Shown: positions 31,587 through 39,906 of the stretch, piece by piece | How positions within the stretch are numbered: the first letter of the stretch is position 1 | Layout of the letters: each line of letters starts with the position of its first letter | DNA from: Fimbriimonadaceae bacterium | GTDB lineage: Bacteria > Armatimonadota > Fimbriimonadia > Fimbriimonadales > Fimbriimonadaceae | DNA length: 64,000 bases | Assembly: GCA_019454125.1 (NCBI GenBank) | Contig: CP075365.1 | Coordinates: 2,588,249 to 2,652,248, forward strand | Direction: 5' to 3' | Program-made: the position numbers and the translations under genes | Notes under the pieces: model-generated | Database searches by the model: none | Told to the model about the DNA's origin: nothing | What the model saw: only the letters and a program-made list of their open reading frames with translations

Positions 31587-32813
31587 CTAGAAACAGACGT
31601 ACAAGCCGTTGCCAATGGCCACGGCAAACTCAGAACGGGAGCCGCTCTCCGTCCCAGGTTCGAGGCGCTTCGCGTTGAGGTTCACGTTCCGCAGGGGGTC
31701 CAGCAGGGCGCACGGCATGCCGAGGGACCGTTCCAGGAACGAGGGAAGGCCCGTCATGTGCGAGCCGCCGCCGCAAACGAGGATGCGGTGGACCTCACCG
31801 CCCTTGCTCCGGAAGTAGTCGACCGACCGCCGGACCTCTGCCACGAACTCGTCGAGGACAGGGGCCATGGCGTTCGCCACCCGGTCGTCGTTGGCGTCCG
31901 GCACGGGCGTGGGAACGGGAGCCGCAACCGGCAGGTCAGGCTCGGCCTCGACCGGCGCAGCCGTCGCCTCTTCGACCGGCTCGGCGAAGGGGTTATAGGG
32001 CGTGAAGGCTTGGGTCTCCCCCGCCGAAGCGGAGGCGTCAAAGGGGTTGAACACGGCGGCCGCCCCAAAATTTTCGGTGATTGTGGCCCTTTCCTTCATC
32101 TCCTCAGCTTCCTGGAAGCCGATACCGAGGCTGTCCGCCACCGAACGCGTTATCATTTCGCCGCCGATCGGCACCTGACGCGGCATGAGGAGCTTGCCGT
32201 CCTTGTAAACGTTGATCGAGGTCGTCTTATGGCCTACATCGACCACGCAGATCGATTCGCCGGGATAGTCGTCGGCGTACCCGATCGCCAGGGTGCGGGC
32301 AATGCCCAAAGGCTCGACGTCGATGGCGCCCGGTTTGCGGCCCGCCTTCTTGATGATGTTGACGATCTGGTCGACGGCGGACTGCGGCGAGATCGCCATC
32401 ACCACGTCCATGTTCTGCGGGTTGGCCGCTTCCGGCGGGAAAGCCTTAAAGTCAGAGACCACGGTGCTCTCGGCGAAGGGGATGTTCCGCGTGATCTCCC
32501 AGTCCATGTGCTGCTTCAGTTCCGACTCGTTCATCGCGGGGACTTCGACCGTCCGGACGAGGACCGAGCCCTGCCCCGCGATCGAAACGACCGCGTCCGG
32601 GACGCTGGCCCCGGTCGAGGTGAACAAAGCCTTCAGCGTCGCAGCGACGCTGTCCACGTCGTGGATGCCGATATGGTCGACCGCGCCCTCCGGCGTAGGG
32701 GCCGAACCAAGGGCAGTGACCACCGGGGTCTTCCCCTGTAGTCGGACCTCGGCGACCTTGATGTTCGAACTTCCAATGTCGATCCCAAGGGCGCTTGTGA
32801 GTTTCTTCGCCAT
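31587..32813 (-). CDS. pilM: type IV pilus assembly ATPase-fold protein PilM
   Basis: A 408-residue actin-like cytosolic protein that binds the PilN N-terminus. Nucleotide-site motifs: ALGIDIGSSNIKVAEV at the start, CVVDVGHKTTSINVY, and ILVCGGGSHMTGLPSFLER. In the middle (about residues 246-308), just before DEFVAEVRRSVDYFRS, sits an Ala/Pro/Glu-rich insert with two NPF motifs (FNPFDAS and YNPFAEP) that is not in standard PilM. It is the first gene of the pilus cluster, behind a strong promoter. Confidence 0.93.
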   Translation of the reverse strand: MAKKLTSALGIDIGSSNIKVAEVRLQGKTPVVTALGSAPTPEGAVDHIGIHDVDSVAATLKALFTSTGASVPDAVVSIAGQGSVLVRTVEVPAMNESELKQHMDWEITRNIPFAESTVVSDFKAFPPEAANPQNMDVVMAISPQSAVDQIVNIIKKAGRKPGAIDVEPLGIARTLAIGYADDYPGESICVVDVGHKTTSINVYKDGKLLMPRQVPIGGEMITRSVADSLGIGFQEAEEMKERATITENFGAAAVFNPFDASASAGETQAFTPYNPFAEPVEEATAAPVEAEPDLPVAAPVPTPVPDANDDRVANAMAPVLDEFVAEVRRSVDYFRSKGGEVHRILVCGGGSHMTGLPSFLERSLGMPCALLDPLRNVNLNAKRLEPGTESGSRSEFAVAIGNGLYVCF

Positions 32814-32852
32814 GTGACGCTACTTCCGTGTGGCTTCGCCAGACGCGATTTG

Positions 32853-32881
32853 ATGTTAGCACACCCTCGTCCGCCTGTCAA
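32853..32881 (-). promoter_or_regulatory. sigma70-type promoter of the pilM operon
   Basis: On the minus strand TTGACA (32881-32876) and TAACAT (32858-32853) are 17 bases apart. This is the best consensus match in the window. It lies 40 bases before the pilM ATG. Confidence 0.85.
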
Positions 32882-32950
32882 CGAGGTCGGCTTTTGGAGG
32901 CACTTTGAAGACGGCACGCAGGTCGCAAAAAGTTTGCGGGCCAGAAAAAT

Positions 32951-32987
32951 GCGGGGGCCTGGGGACTTTAGTCCACCAGGCCCCCGC
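32951..32987 (-). terminator. terminator of the giant pilin/propeller operon
   Basis: A perfect 12-bp stem (GCGGGGGCCTGG / CCAGGCCCCCGC) with a small inner GGAC/GTCC stem. It is followed on the minus strand by ATTTTTC. It starts just past the stop of the ~2290-residue gene. Confidence 0.9.
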
Positions 32988-33000
32988 TTTCGCGCCGCTT

Positions 33001-36000
33001 CTACTTCGTCGGAGCCCGCGGGGTGAAGCGCGGGGCCAGCGTCTGGAAGTAGATGTCCGAGGCGCCGTTCCGGCCACTCGACCAGAAGAACCAGAGGAGG
33101 CCCGGGCGACGGCGGTCGAGGTTCTGCGCGTTGAACGTGTCGTTCAGCGGGTCCAGCGCGATGCTCACGCCGGTCTCGCTGCCCACCGAATCCATCGGCA
33201 ACGCCTGCTCGATGAACTCAGGGATCATCTTGACGGTCGCGTCCACCGTGATCGTGTTCCGCGGGTTGCCGCCCGAGTCCACCCCGTCGTACCGGATCTG
33301 GATCCCCCGGTCCTCCAGGTCGCTCGTGAAGAACACGCGACCGGTGGCGGGGTCCAGCTGGAACACGCGCTCCTGGGCCGTTCCCCAGTTCGTCACCTGG
33401 AAGTTCACCACCGAGCCGTCCGGGTTGAGCCGGATCGGGAACGGGAGCTGTACGCCGAAGCGGAGCGACTGGAAGAACGGTCGGGTCGCGGCGGAGCCGT
33501 CGGCAGAAGTCCGGGTGTAGGCCAGGATCGTGCGGTCGAAGCGCAACGGCGCGTCCACGTTCGGCCTGCCGCCGGCCTCGGTGCCCCAGTAGCTGAGGTC
33601 GCCGACAAGGTTCCGCTGCGGGTCGTTCGGGAACACCTTGACGCCGATGAAGCGGTCGTCAAAGGCGGAGGTCGCCGAACGGTAGTTCGCGCCGCCGGCC
33701 ACGCTCACGCGGACGATCGACGGCTCCGCGCTCAGGAAGAGCCGCGCGTCGCGCCGAAGGATCGCCCCGGTAAAGCGCACGGAGCCGTTCTGGGTGTCCA
33801 GGATCGCCTGGCCGCCCAGCACCGTGTTGTAGCGCAGGGTGTCGGTGGTCGGGTCATAGGACTCGGTGTTCTTGTCCAAGATCGAGACCAGCGTCCCGTT
33901 CGCCTGGAGCTGGCGGACGTCGAGGTTGTCGAAGGAGCGCTGCTCGTTTCGCCAGAGCATGCCCGGCGACCAGTAGATGCCCGTGTCCGGGTCGAGCGTC
34001 AGCTCGTCTGTCCGCAGGGGGCTATAGAGGAACGGGGAGCGGCCCCGGGGGGCGCCGCTCGTCTCGCCCGCGATGCGGGCCATATAGACCTCGCTGTTGC
34101 GCCGGCCGCGCACCTTCGCAGTGAAGGTGAGGTCGATGCGGGCGTTCTGGTCGTCGTTGCGGAAGCGGCGCATCACCACGCTCGGGGAACCGGCGTTCTC
34201 GAACGCCGACCCAAGGTTCAGGCTGCCCGTCCGCCAATTGCCGCCGCCCTGATAGGAGGCGAACAGGATCTGCGGCAAGCCGCCCGAAGCGGACGTGACA
34301 TAGGCCGTGAAGCGCCCGTTCGAACCTTGGACCAGGCTCGGACGGCCCTTGCGGCCCGTCGTATCGATCGGCGCGGCGAGGACGTCCGCCGGGCTCGCCG
34401 TCACGGAGCCGTCGCCACCGAAGGTGACCGGCACCACGAAGAGCTGGCTCAGGGTCGTCACGTTGCCCGCCTGGTCGCGCTTGTTCGCCTCGCCGACGAA
34501 CGCCATGTAGCGTTGGCCGCCAGGGGTGAACGGTCGCCCGTTCGGGTTCGGCGGGTCCATCAGGTTGAAGAACCCGGAGTTCGGGAAGACCGGCGAGCCG
34601 AACCGGACGCTCCGCGGGTCGATGGTCTCGCCCGCGCCGCCGTTATAGTCGAAGACGCTCAGCGGCGGGTCGATCACGACGCCGTGGCGGAACCAACGGT
34701 CGGCCGTGCTGGCGCTCCAACCGTTCAAGTCCTGCACCGGGCTCTGGCTGAGGCCGGGGATGCTGCCGAGGACCGACTGAAGCGAACCGATATAGATGCG
34801 CCAGGGATCCGGCGCCGTCAGGTCGTTCTCGCCCCGGGTCTTCGGGATCCAGGCCGGTTGGTCGTTGGTATCGACCCGGTTCGAGGCCCAAGCCACGAAG
34901 AGGTTGCCGAGACCGTCGCGCATCGCGGTCGGCTGGACGTTCGAGAACGCAAAGTCCTCGTTGCCCGAGACCACGTTTTCGACCATCGGCGCGCCATCGC
35001 GGGAGGGCGCGTTCGTCAGCCGCCCCTCGCTCACGTTGAAGCGCAGGGTGAGGCCAGGGTCAGAGAACGCTTCGACCGAGTCCAGCGAAGGGTTGTCCGC
35101 GCTCGGGTCCGAGGCCGTGGACTCGTTGTCGAAGGCAAAGATCTGCCTGACGTAGGCGCCGCTCGGGGCCCCGATCGGCGCGGTGACGCCGACCTTCGGG
35201 TCGCCCGGGGGGACCGCCGCCGTGTCGAAGAGGTAGCCGCCCAGAGTCCGGAGCCCGGCGTTCGCCCGACTTCGCGGGTTGATGTTGAACCGCGTCGCCG
35301 TGAGGTCGCCCGGCCTTGGCTTTTGCATGATGTTCCGGCCCAGGAGGTCGAAGTTCGTGCGGACGCCCGGCGAATAGCGCGGGTCGATCGACGAGTGCAT
35401 GTGGTAAGCGGCATCGAGCCAAGCAAGCTCGTGCTGTCCCGGCATGAACATCTCGACCGGCCGCGTCTGGTTGCCTTCCGTGAAGAACTTCGCCAGTCGC
35501 AGGTTCAAGACGTTCACGTTGCCATCGTTCAGCACGGCGAACGGCTGGAAGAGGTCGTCGTACCGGTTGTTCCACGGGCCGTAGAGCGTCGAGGAGTTCC
35601 ACGGGTCGATCGGGCCGCCCGTCGCACCACCGTTGTAGCCGCCGCCCGCGGGGAGCGAGCCGAGGTCCACGGTCGGGGTGTCGAACTTCACCTCTTTGGC
35701 GACCGCGACGTTCATGCCAAGGCCGAACGTGCGGTAGACCTCGCCGGACTCGCCCGGGGAGAGACCCTGCTGGGAGTCCACGTAGACGATCTGGCTGCCG
35801 TAATAGCCGCGCAGGCTCGGCGGCTGGTACCGCGGGATCAAGAGGGTGGTGTCGAAGCGGCTCGCGTTCAAGCTTCGGCCAAGCTGGGCCTCGTAACCGG
35901 CCTTTGTCCGGTAGAGGTCTTGCTCCGCCTGCTGGATTGTCGGCGAGACCAGGGTGACGCCGCTCGTGAAGAGCGGGTTTTCGACCGTGCCGAAGAGGCT

Positions 36001-39000
36001 TGCGCTCACCGAGATGTTGTCGCGCCGCACGTCCGGATAGTCGAGGCTCCGGTTCGGGACGAGGGTCGGGTAGTCCTCAAAGCCCGGATAGGTGACGCCG
36101 GTGTTCGCCGTGAGCGGGTAGTAGACGCCGCCCGTCGGGTTGCCCGTATCGACCACCCAGGCCACGTCTCGCGGCCCGACGCGGACGTTGGCAAGGCCAC
36201 GGCCCATCAGGACCCAGTTCAGACTGCGGTCGAAGACGAAGACCTGTTGGAAGCCCGCGTTGCCGTGCGTCAGCAGGTCGCCCTTGCTGGTCGGGGTCGG
36301 CCCGAGCAGGCCGTCCGGCTCCGGCGGCACCGTCTGCAGCTGGTCCGTGATCGTGTTGCCGTTCGTAAAGAAGCGGCGGTACTCGTTCGTGCTCGTGTCC
36401 GCAGGAAGCGGGAAGCGCCCGTCGGTCCCCTCGATGCCCACCGATTTGAACGGGCCCGAAGGGTCGCTGTATCTGATGCTGATCGAGATCGGGTTCGCGA
36501 TGTAGTAGTCCGGGTCGTTCACCGTGAAGCCGGGGCCGCGCTTCAGGTGGACCTGCGAACTGGCGACCCCGCGTTGGCCCGGCGCGATGGCGCGGACGTT
36601 GAGGTAGCCGGGGCCGGGGCTGACGCCTGCCGCGCCTTGGGTCATCAACGGGATCGTCGTGACGCAGATCGCAGAGGTGTTGTCGTTCAGCGGACGCACC
36701 GGGATCTGCCGGCGCTGGGTGGCTCGCTGGTCACCGCTCAGTTCGAACTCGAGATAGTAGTTCGCGAACTGGCCGGAGAGGATCGGCAGGTCGTAGACGA
36801 GCACGTACATCGTCTCGCCGAAGTCGAAGTGCCGCCGGTCGATCTCCTCGCCCGTCACGATCGCGTCGAGCGTCGCGCGGTCGAGGTTGCCAAAGTCGGC
36901 CGCCTCTCGCAGTTGCTCATAACCGGCCGGGCTCAGCAAGATGATCTTGTTCTGGTCGAGGATGTCGTTCAGCTCGTCGGCCGGGTTGTTCGGCTCGATG
37001 ATCTGGTCGGCCGGCGGGTCGCCCGGGGTGATCGGGTTGATGTTGTTGTCGTCGTTCGAGTTGAACGCGTACATGAACCCGCTGCTGTCGCCGGTGTAGA
37101 ACCAGGACTGGCCCGCCTCAAAACCGCCAGTGGCGATGGAAGCGCGCTGTTCTGAGCCGTCGAGCGAGTAGCCCCAGATAACGTGCGTGTTCGACCGGTT
37201 CAAGAAGCCCATGGCCTCGAACCCGATGAGGGTCCCGCTCAGGCCGGGGACGAGGACGGTCGAGACAGGCCCGACGATGTTCCGGTTGTTGTCGTAGGCG
37301 CGCAGGTAGACGAAGCGGGGGCCTGCGGCGGCGCCGGTCGTCTCGCCGTCCACCGACCAGAAGACACTGCCGTCCGCCGGGTTCAGCGCGGCGAACTTGC
37401 CCGCCTGGTCGACGACGTAGAGGGCGTCGCTGTTCACGGGCACCCGGGCCGCGCCGGGGTTCGTGAAGGTCGAGCCGACCGGGGGATCGATGAGCCAAGA
37501 GTCGGGGACCGCCAGGGCAGAGGCGCGCCGGAAGGAGACGAAGTCGCCGTTGGCGTCGCCCGTCTGCTGCCAGGAGACCGTCCCGTCGCCCGCGTTGATC
37601 GCCACGACCAAGCCGTCGTTGCTATTCTGGGCCGTCGTGGTCGTGACGAAGACCTTGTCGAAGGAGCAGGTCGGCGTCGCCAAGATCGGTCCGAGCGGCG
37701 TGGCGTTTGCGAGCGGGTACTGCCAGGCGACGGAGGTCGTCCGCGTCGCCGGGTTGCCGGCCGGGTCAAGCGCGTAGACCCGCCCTTCCTGCGTCCCGAC
37801 GATCACGCGCTGGATGCCGCCGACGTCGGAAAGCGCGACCGAGGCGACGAGCGGGCGCAAGGGCGCCGTCATCGGCAGGTCGGGAGTCGAAGGGTTGTAG
37901 TCGTCCGGGAACGTCCAACGACGGCTCGTAGTCTGGTCGCCGCGGCCAGCCATGTCCAGGGAATAGACCCGGCCGTTCCGCCCCGCGATGACGAGGGTGT
38001 CGGAGCCGCCTACGTTCACAACCATGGCGGAACTCGTGTCGAACCCGGTCGGAACTTCCGCGATGCCGTCCTTCCCGTCGAACGCCGGGGTGGCGTTCGG
38101 GTCGGTCGCCGTCTCAGAAGGATAGACCCAGTAGACTTGCGGGGGGTTGCCGGTCTGCGGGTCGCCGTGCGCGTCCATGCAGTAGAGCCGTCCGTTCTCC
38201 ATGGCGACGACGACGACGTCTCGCTGCACGGGGACACCGCCGACCGTCACGCGGGTGTCCGCGAAAACGGGGGTCGAGGTGACGCGAAGGTCGGCCTTGC
38301 GGACGAAACGGACAGCGTCCGCGTAAACGTCGCGTCCCGCGTCGTCAAGCCGGTTCGTCCGGTTCGTGATCGCCACCTTGAGCGGGGCCGCCTCGGAGTT
38401 GACATAGCCCTCCTCCGGCTGGAACTCAAGGGTGCGCCAACCCGCGTTACCGAAGCTCTGGTCGAGCGTCGCGGTATCGACGACGGCATTGCCCTGGAGC
38501 ACCTGGACCTGGGTGCCGCGGGCAAGGGACCCGTCGCCAGGAAGCCAGACTTGCACGAAGTACCGCCCTTCCGGCAGGTTCGAGGTGAAGAGCGCCTGCT
38601 CCGTCGCGGCCGCCGTCACAGACGGCGTGGTGAGATAGTTCGGGCCGATGTTGTTCGCGCCCGAGTTCTGTAGCGTGAATCCGGGCGTCGCGCTGGAGCC
38701 CGCGCTCAGGTTGTCCTGCTTGACGCGCTGCTCGGACCGGTTCGTCGCCGGGGTGTTCGGGTCCGGGCCGAGGACGAAGTCGCGCTTCGCCTGGGCATAG
38801 CGGGCGAGCTCGCCCGCGCTGTCGTCGGCCGGCCGTCTCGCGGGCCAGGACCAAACCTGGTTGAACCGCTTCGGCTGGAGGCTGTTGGCGACTGCGCCGT
38901 TATAGGTGTAACTCGTGACCGCGCCGATCTCGTACTGGCGGCCGAGCTCGCCGATCGTGCTGCTCTCGTTCCTCGCGCCGATCACGCGCCAGGGAAGCTG

Positions 39001-39870
39001 CACCAGGCCGCCACCCGGCGGCTGGTTCTGAAGTCGGCCGACGACAGGCGTCGCCAAGATCGGGGCCGAAGCTTGGTTGGCCAGGCTCACGATCTCACAA
39101 GAGTCGGCATAGACCAACTGGTTGCCCGGATTCGCCTGGGGGTCGAGCGGCAACCCGCTCGGGGCCAAAGGCGTCGTGTTGTAAAGCGTGACGCTGATGA
39201 TCGTGCCGGTCGGCCGGTACGTCCGCGAAGTCGTCTGGCCGTTGTTCCCGAGCCGGACGCGCCCGCCCGCGTTCGAGTCGTACTCGATGACCTGGTTCTC
39301 GTCCGCGGTCGTACCGGAGACGCGGTAGACCCAATACTTCTGCGGGAAGAGGGGGGTCGAGACGTTGGGGTCGGAGTTGGTGTCCGTCGGGCCCGCCGGG
39401 AGGTTGACGTAGAGCTCGTACTCGGTGTTCGGGTCGAGGTTGACGAACTGCCACTGATAGGCGGCCGTCGCGCCCAGGGTCGGATTGTCCGGGTTGGTGC
39501 CGAGCGCGGTCGCGGAGAAGCGGTAATAGGGCGTCGGAGGCCCGTTGAACGTGTAGTTGAACGCGATCGGGCTGAAGCCGGAGAGCACGGGGACAAAGGT
39601 TCCTAGGACGATCGAGGTGTTGCCCGTCGTGCTCGACTCGTCGTTGTCAAGGGTCGCGCGCACAGAGCGCACGGGGTCCCACCAGCGCAAGAACCCACGG
39701 CCGGCGTTGTTCCAGTTCGTGGGGCTGCCGCCGAGGGAGGTCGGCAGACCGCTGCGGGAGGACTGGCCGCCCTCCACCCGGAACTCTTGGGCCGTGGCGA
39801 TGATCGCCAGGGCCGCTACGCCGACGGCCGCCAGGCTCTGGGCAAGCTTCTCGATCGACGGTCTTTTCAT
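33001..39870 (-). CDS. giant exported propeller protein (PQQ-like repeats, golvesin-like domain)
   Basis: About 2289 residues, exported (VGVAALAIIATAQ). The N-terminal third includes a golvesin/carbohydrate-binding-like beta domain (GRYFVQVWLPGDG ... YADAVRFVRK). Next comes a PQQ-like beta-propeller with repeated blades such as NGRLYCMDAHG, NGRVYSLDMAG, EGRVYALDPAG and AGKFAALNPADGSVFW. The remainder is a long beta-rich region with WSSGRNGASDIYFQTLAP-type endings. I chose the second ATG because GGAG lies eight bases upstream. It is last in the operon with the giant pilins and may act as a PilY1-like tip or secreted substrate. There is no enzyme motif that I recognise. Confidence 0.85.
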   Translation of the reverse strand: MKRPSIEKLAQSLAAVGVAALAIIATAQEFRVEGGQSSRSGLPTSLGGSPTNWNNAGRGFLRWWDPVRSVRATLDNDESSTTGNTSIVLGTFVPVLSGFSPIAFNYTFNGPPTPYYRFSATALGTNPDNPTLGATAAYQWQFVNLDPNTEYELYVNLPAGPTDTNSDPNVSTPLFPQKYWVYRVSGTTADENQVIEYDSNAGGRVRLGNNGQTTSRTYRPTGTIISVTLYNTTPLAPSGLPLDPQANPGNQLVYADSCEIVSLANQASAPILATPVVGRLQNQPPGGGLVQLPWRVIGARNESSTIGELGRQYEIGAVTSYTYNGAVANSLQPKRFNQVWSWPARRPADDSAGELARYAQAKRDFVLGPDPNTPATNRSEQRVKQDNLSAGSSATPGFTLQNSGANNIGPNYLTTPSVTAAATEQALFTSNLPEGRYFVQVWLPGDGSLARGTQVQVLQGNAVVDTATLDQSFGNAGWRTLEFQPEEGYVNSEAAPLKVAITNRTNRLDDAGRDVYADAVRFVRKADLRVTSTPVFADTRVTVGGVPVQRDVVVVAMENGRLYCMDAHGDPQTGNPPQVYWVYPSETATDPNATPAFDGKDGIAEVPTGFDTSSAMVVNVGGSDTLVIAGRNGRVYSLDMAGRGDQTTSRRWTFPDDYNPSTPDLPMTAPLRPLVASVALSDVGGIQRVIVGTQEGRVYALDPAGNPATRTTSVAWQYPLANATPLGPILATPTCSFDKVFVTTTTAQNSNDGLVVAINAGDGTVSWQQTGDANGDFVSFRRASALAVPDSWLIDPPVGSTFTNPGAARVPVNSDALYVVDQAGKFAALNPADGSVFWSVDGETTGAAAGPRFVYLRAYDNNRNIVGPVSTVLVPGLSGTLIGFEAMGFLNRSNTHVIWGYSLDGSEQRASIATGGFEAGQSWFYTGDSSGFMYAFNSNDDNNINPITPGDPPADQIIEPNNPADELNDILDQNKIILLSPAGYEQLREAADFGNLDRATLDAIVTGEEIDRRHFDFGETMYVLVYDLPILSGQFANYYLEFELSGDQRATQRRQIPVRPLNDNTSAICVTTIPLMTQGAAGVSPGPGYLNVRAIAPGQRGVASSQVHLKRGPGFTVNDPDYYIANPISISIRYSDPSGPFKSVGIEGTDGRFPLPADTSTNEYRRFFTNGNTITDQLQTVPPEPDGLLGPTPTSKGDLLTHGNAGFQQVFVFDRSLNWVLMGRGLANVRVGPRDVAWVVDTGNPTGGVYYPLTANTGVTYPGFEDYPTLVPNRSLDYPDVRRDNISVSASLFGTVENPLFTSGVTLVSPTIQQAEQDLYRTKAGYEAQLGRSLNASRFDTTLLIPRYQPPSLRGYYGSQIVYVDSQQGLSPGESGEVYRTFGLGMNVAVAKEVKFDTPTVDLGSLPAGGGYNGGATGGPIDPWNSSTLYGPWNNRYDDLFQPFAVLNDGNVNVLNLRLAKFFTEGNQTRPVEMFMPGQHELAWLDAAYHMHSSIDPRYSPGVRTNFDLLGRNIMQKPRPGDLTATRFNINPRSRANAGLRTLGGYLFDTAAVPPGDPKVGVTAPIGAPSGAYVRQIFAFDNESTASDPSADNPSLDSVEAFSDPGLTLRFNVSEGRLTNAPSRDGAPMVENVVSGNEDFAFSNVQPTAMRDGLGNLFVAWASNRVDTNDQPAWIPKTRGENDLTAPDPWRIYIGSLQSVLGSIPGLSQSPVQDLNGWSASTADRWFRHGVVIDPPLSVFDYNGGAGETIDPRSVRFGSPVFPNSGFFNLMDPPNPNGRPFTPGGQRYMAFVGEANKRDQAGNVTTLSQLFVVPVTFGGDGSVTASPADVLAAPIDTTGRKGRPSLVQGSNGRFTAYVTSASGGLPQILFASYQGGGNWRTGSLNLGSAFENAGSPSVVMRRFRNDDQNARIDLTFTAKVRGRRNSEVYMARIAGETSGAPRGRSPFLYSPLRTDELTLDPDTGIYWSPGMLWRNEQRSFDNLDVRQLQANGTLVSILDKNTESYDPTTDTLRYNTVLGGQAILDTQNGSVRFTGAILRRDARLFLSAEPSIVRVSVAGGANYRSATSAFDDRFIGVKVFPNDPQRNLVGDLSYWGTEAGGRPNVDAPLRFDRTILAYTRTSADGSAATRPFFQSLRFGVQLPFPIRLNPDGSVVNFQVTNWGTAQERVFQLDPATGRVFFTSDLEDRGIQIRYDGVDSGGNPRNTITVDATVKMIPEFIEQALPMDSVGSETGVSIALDPLNDTFNAQNLDRRRPGLLWFFWSSGRNGASDIYFQTLAPRFTPRAPTK

Positions 39871-39906
39871 CCTGTTAACTCCAAATCGCATTACAAGTGG
39901 GGGTCG

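Noticed and set aside
32905..37155. A 1416-codon open frame opposite the giant propeller gene
   Set aside because: Its translation is Arg/Val/Asp/Glu-rich without domains, a shadow caused by GC-rich codon use; the minus frame has a signal peptide, propeller blades and a terminator.
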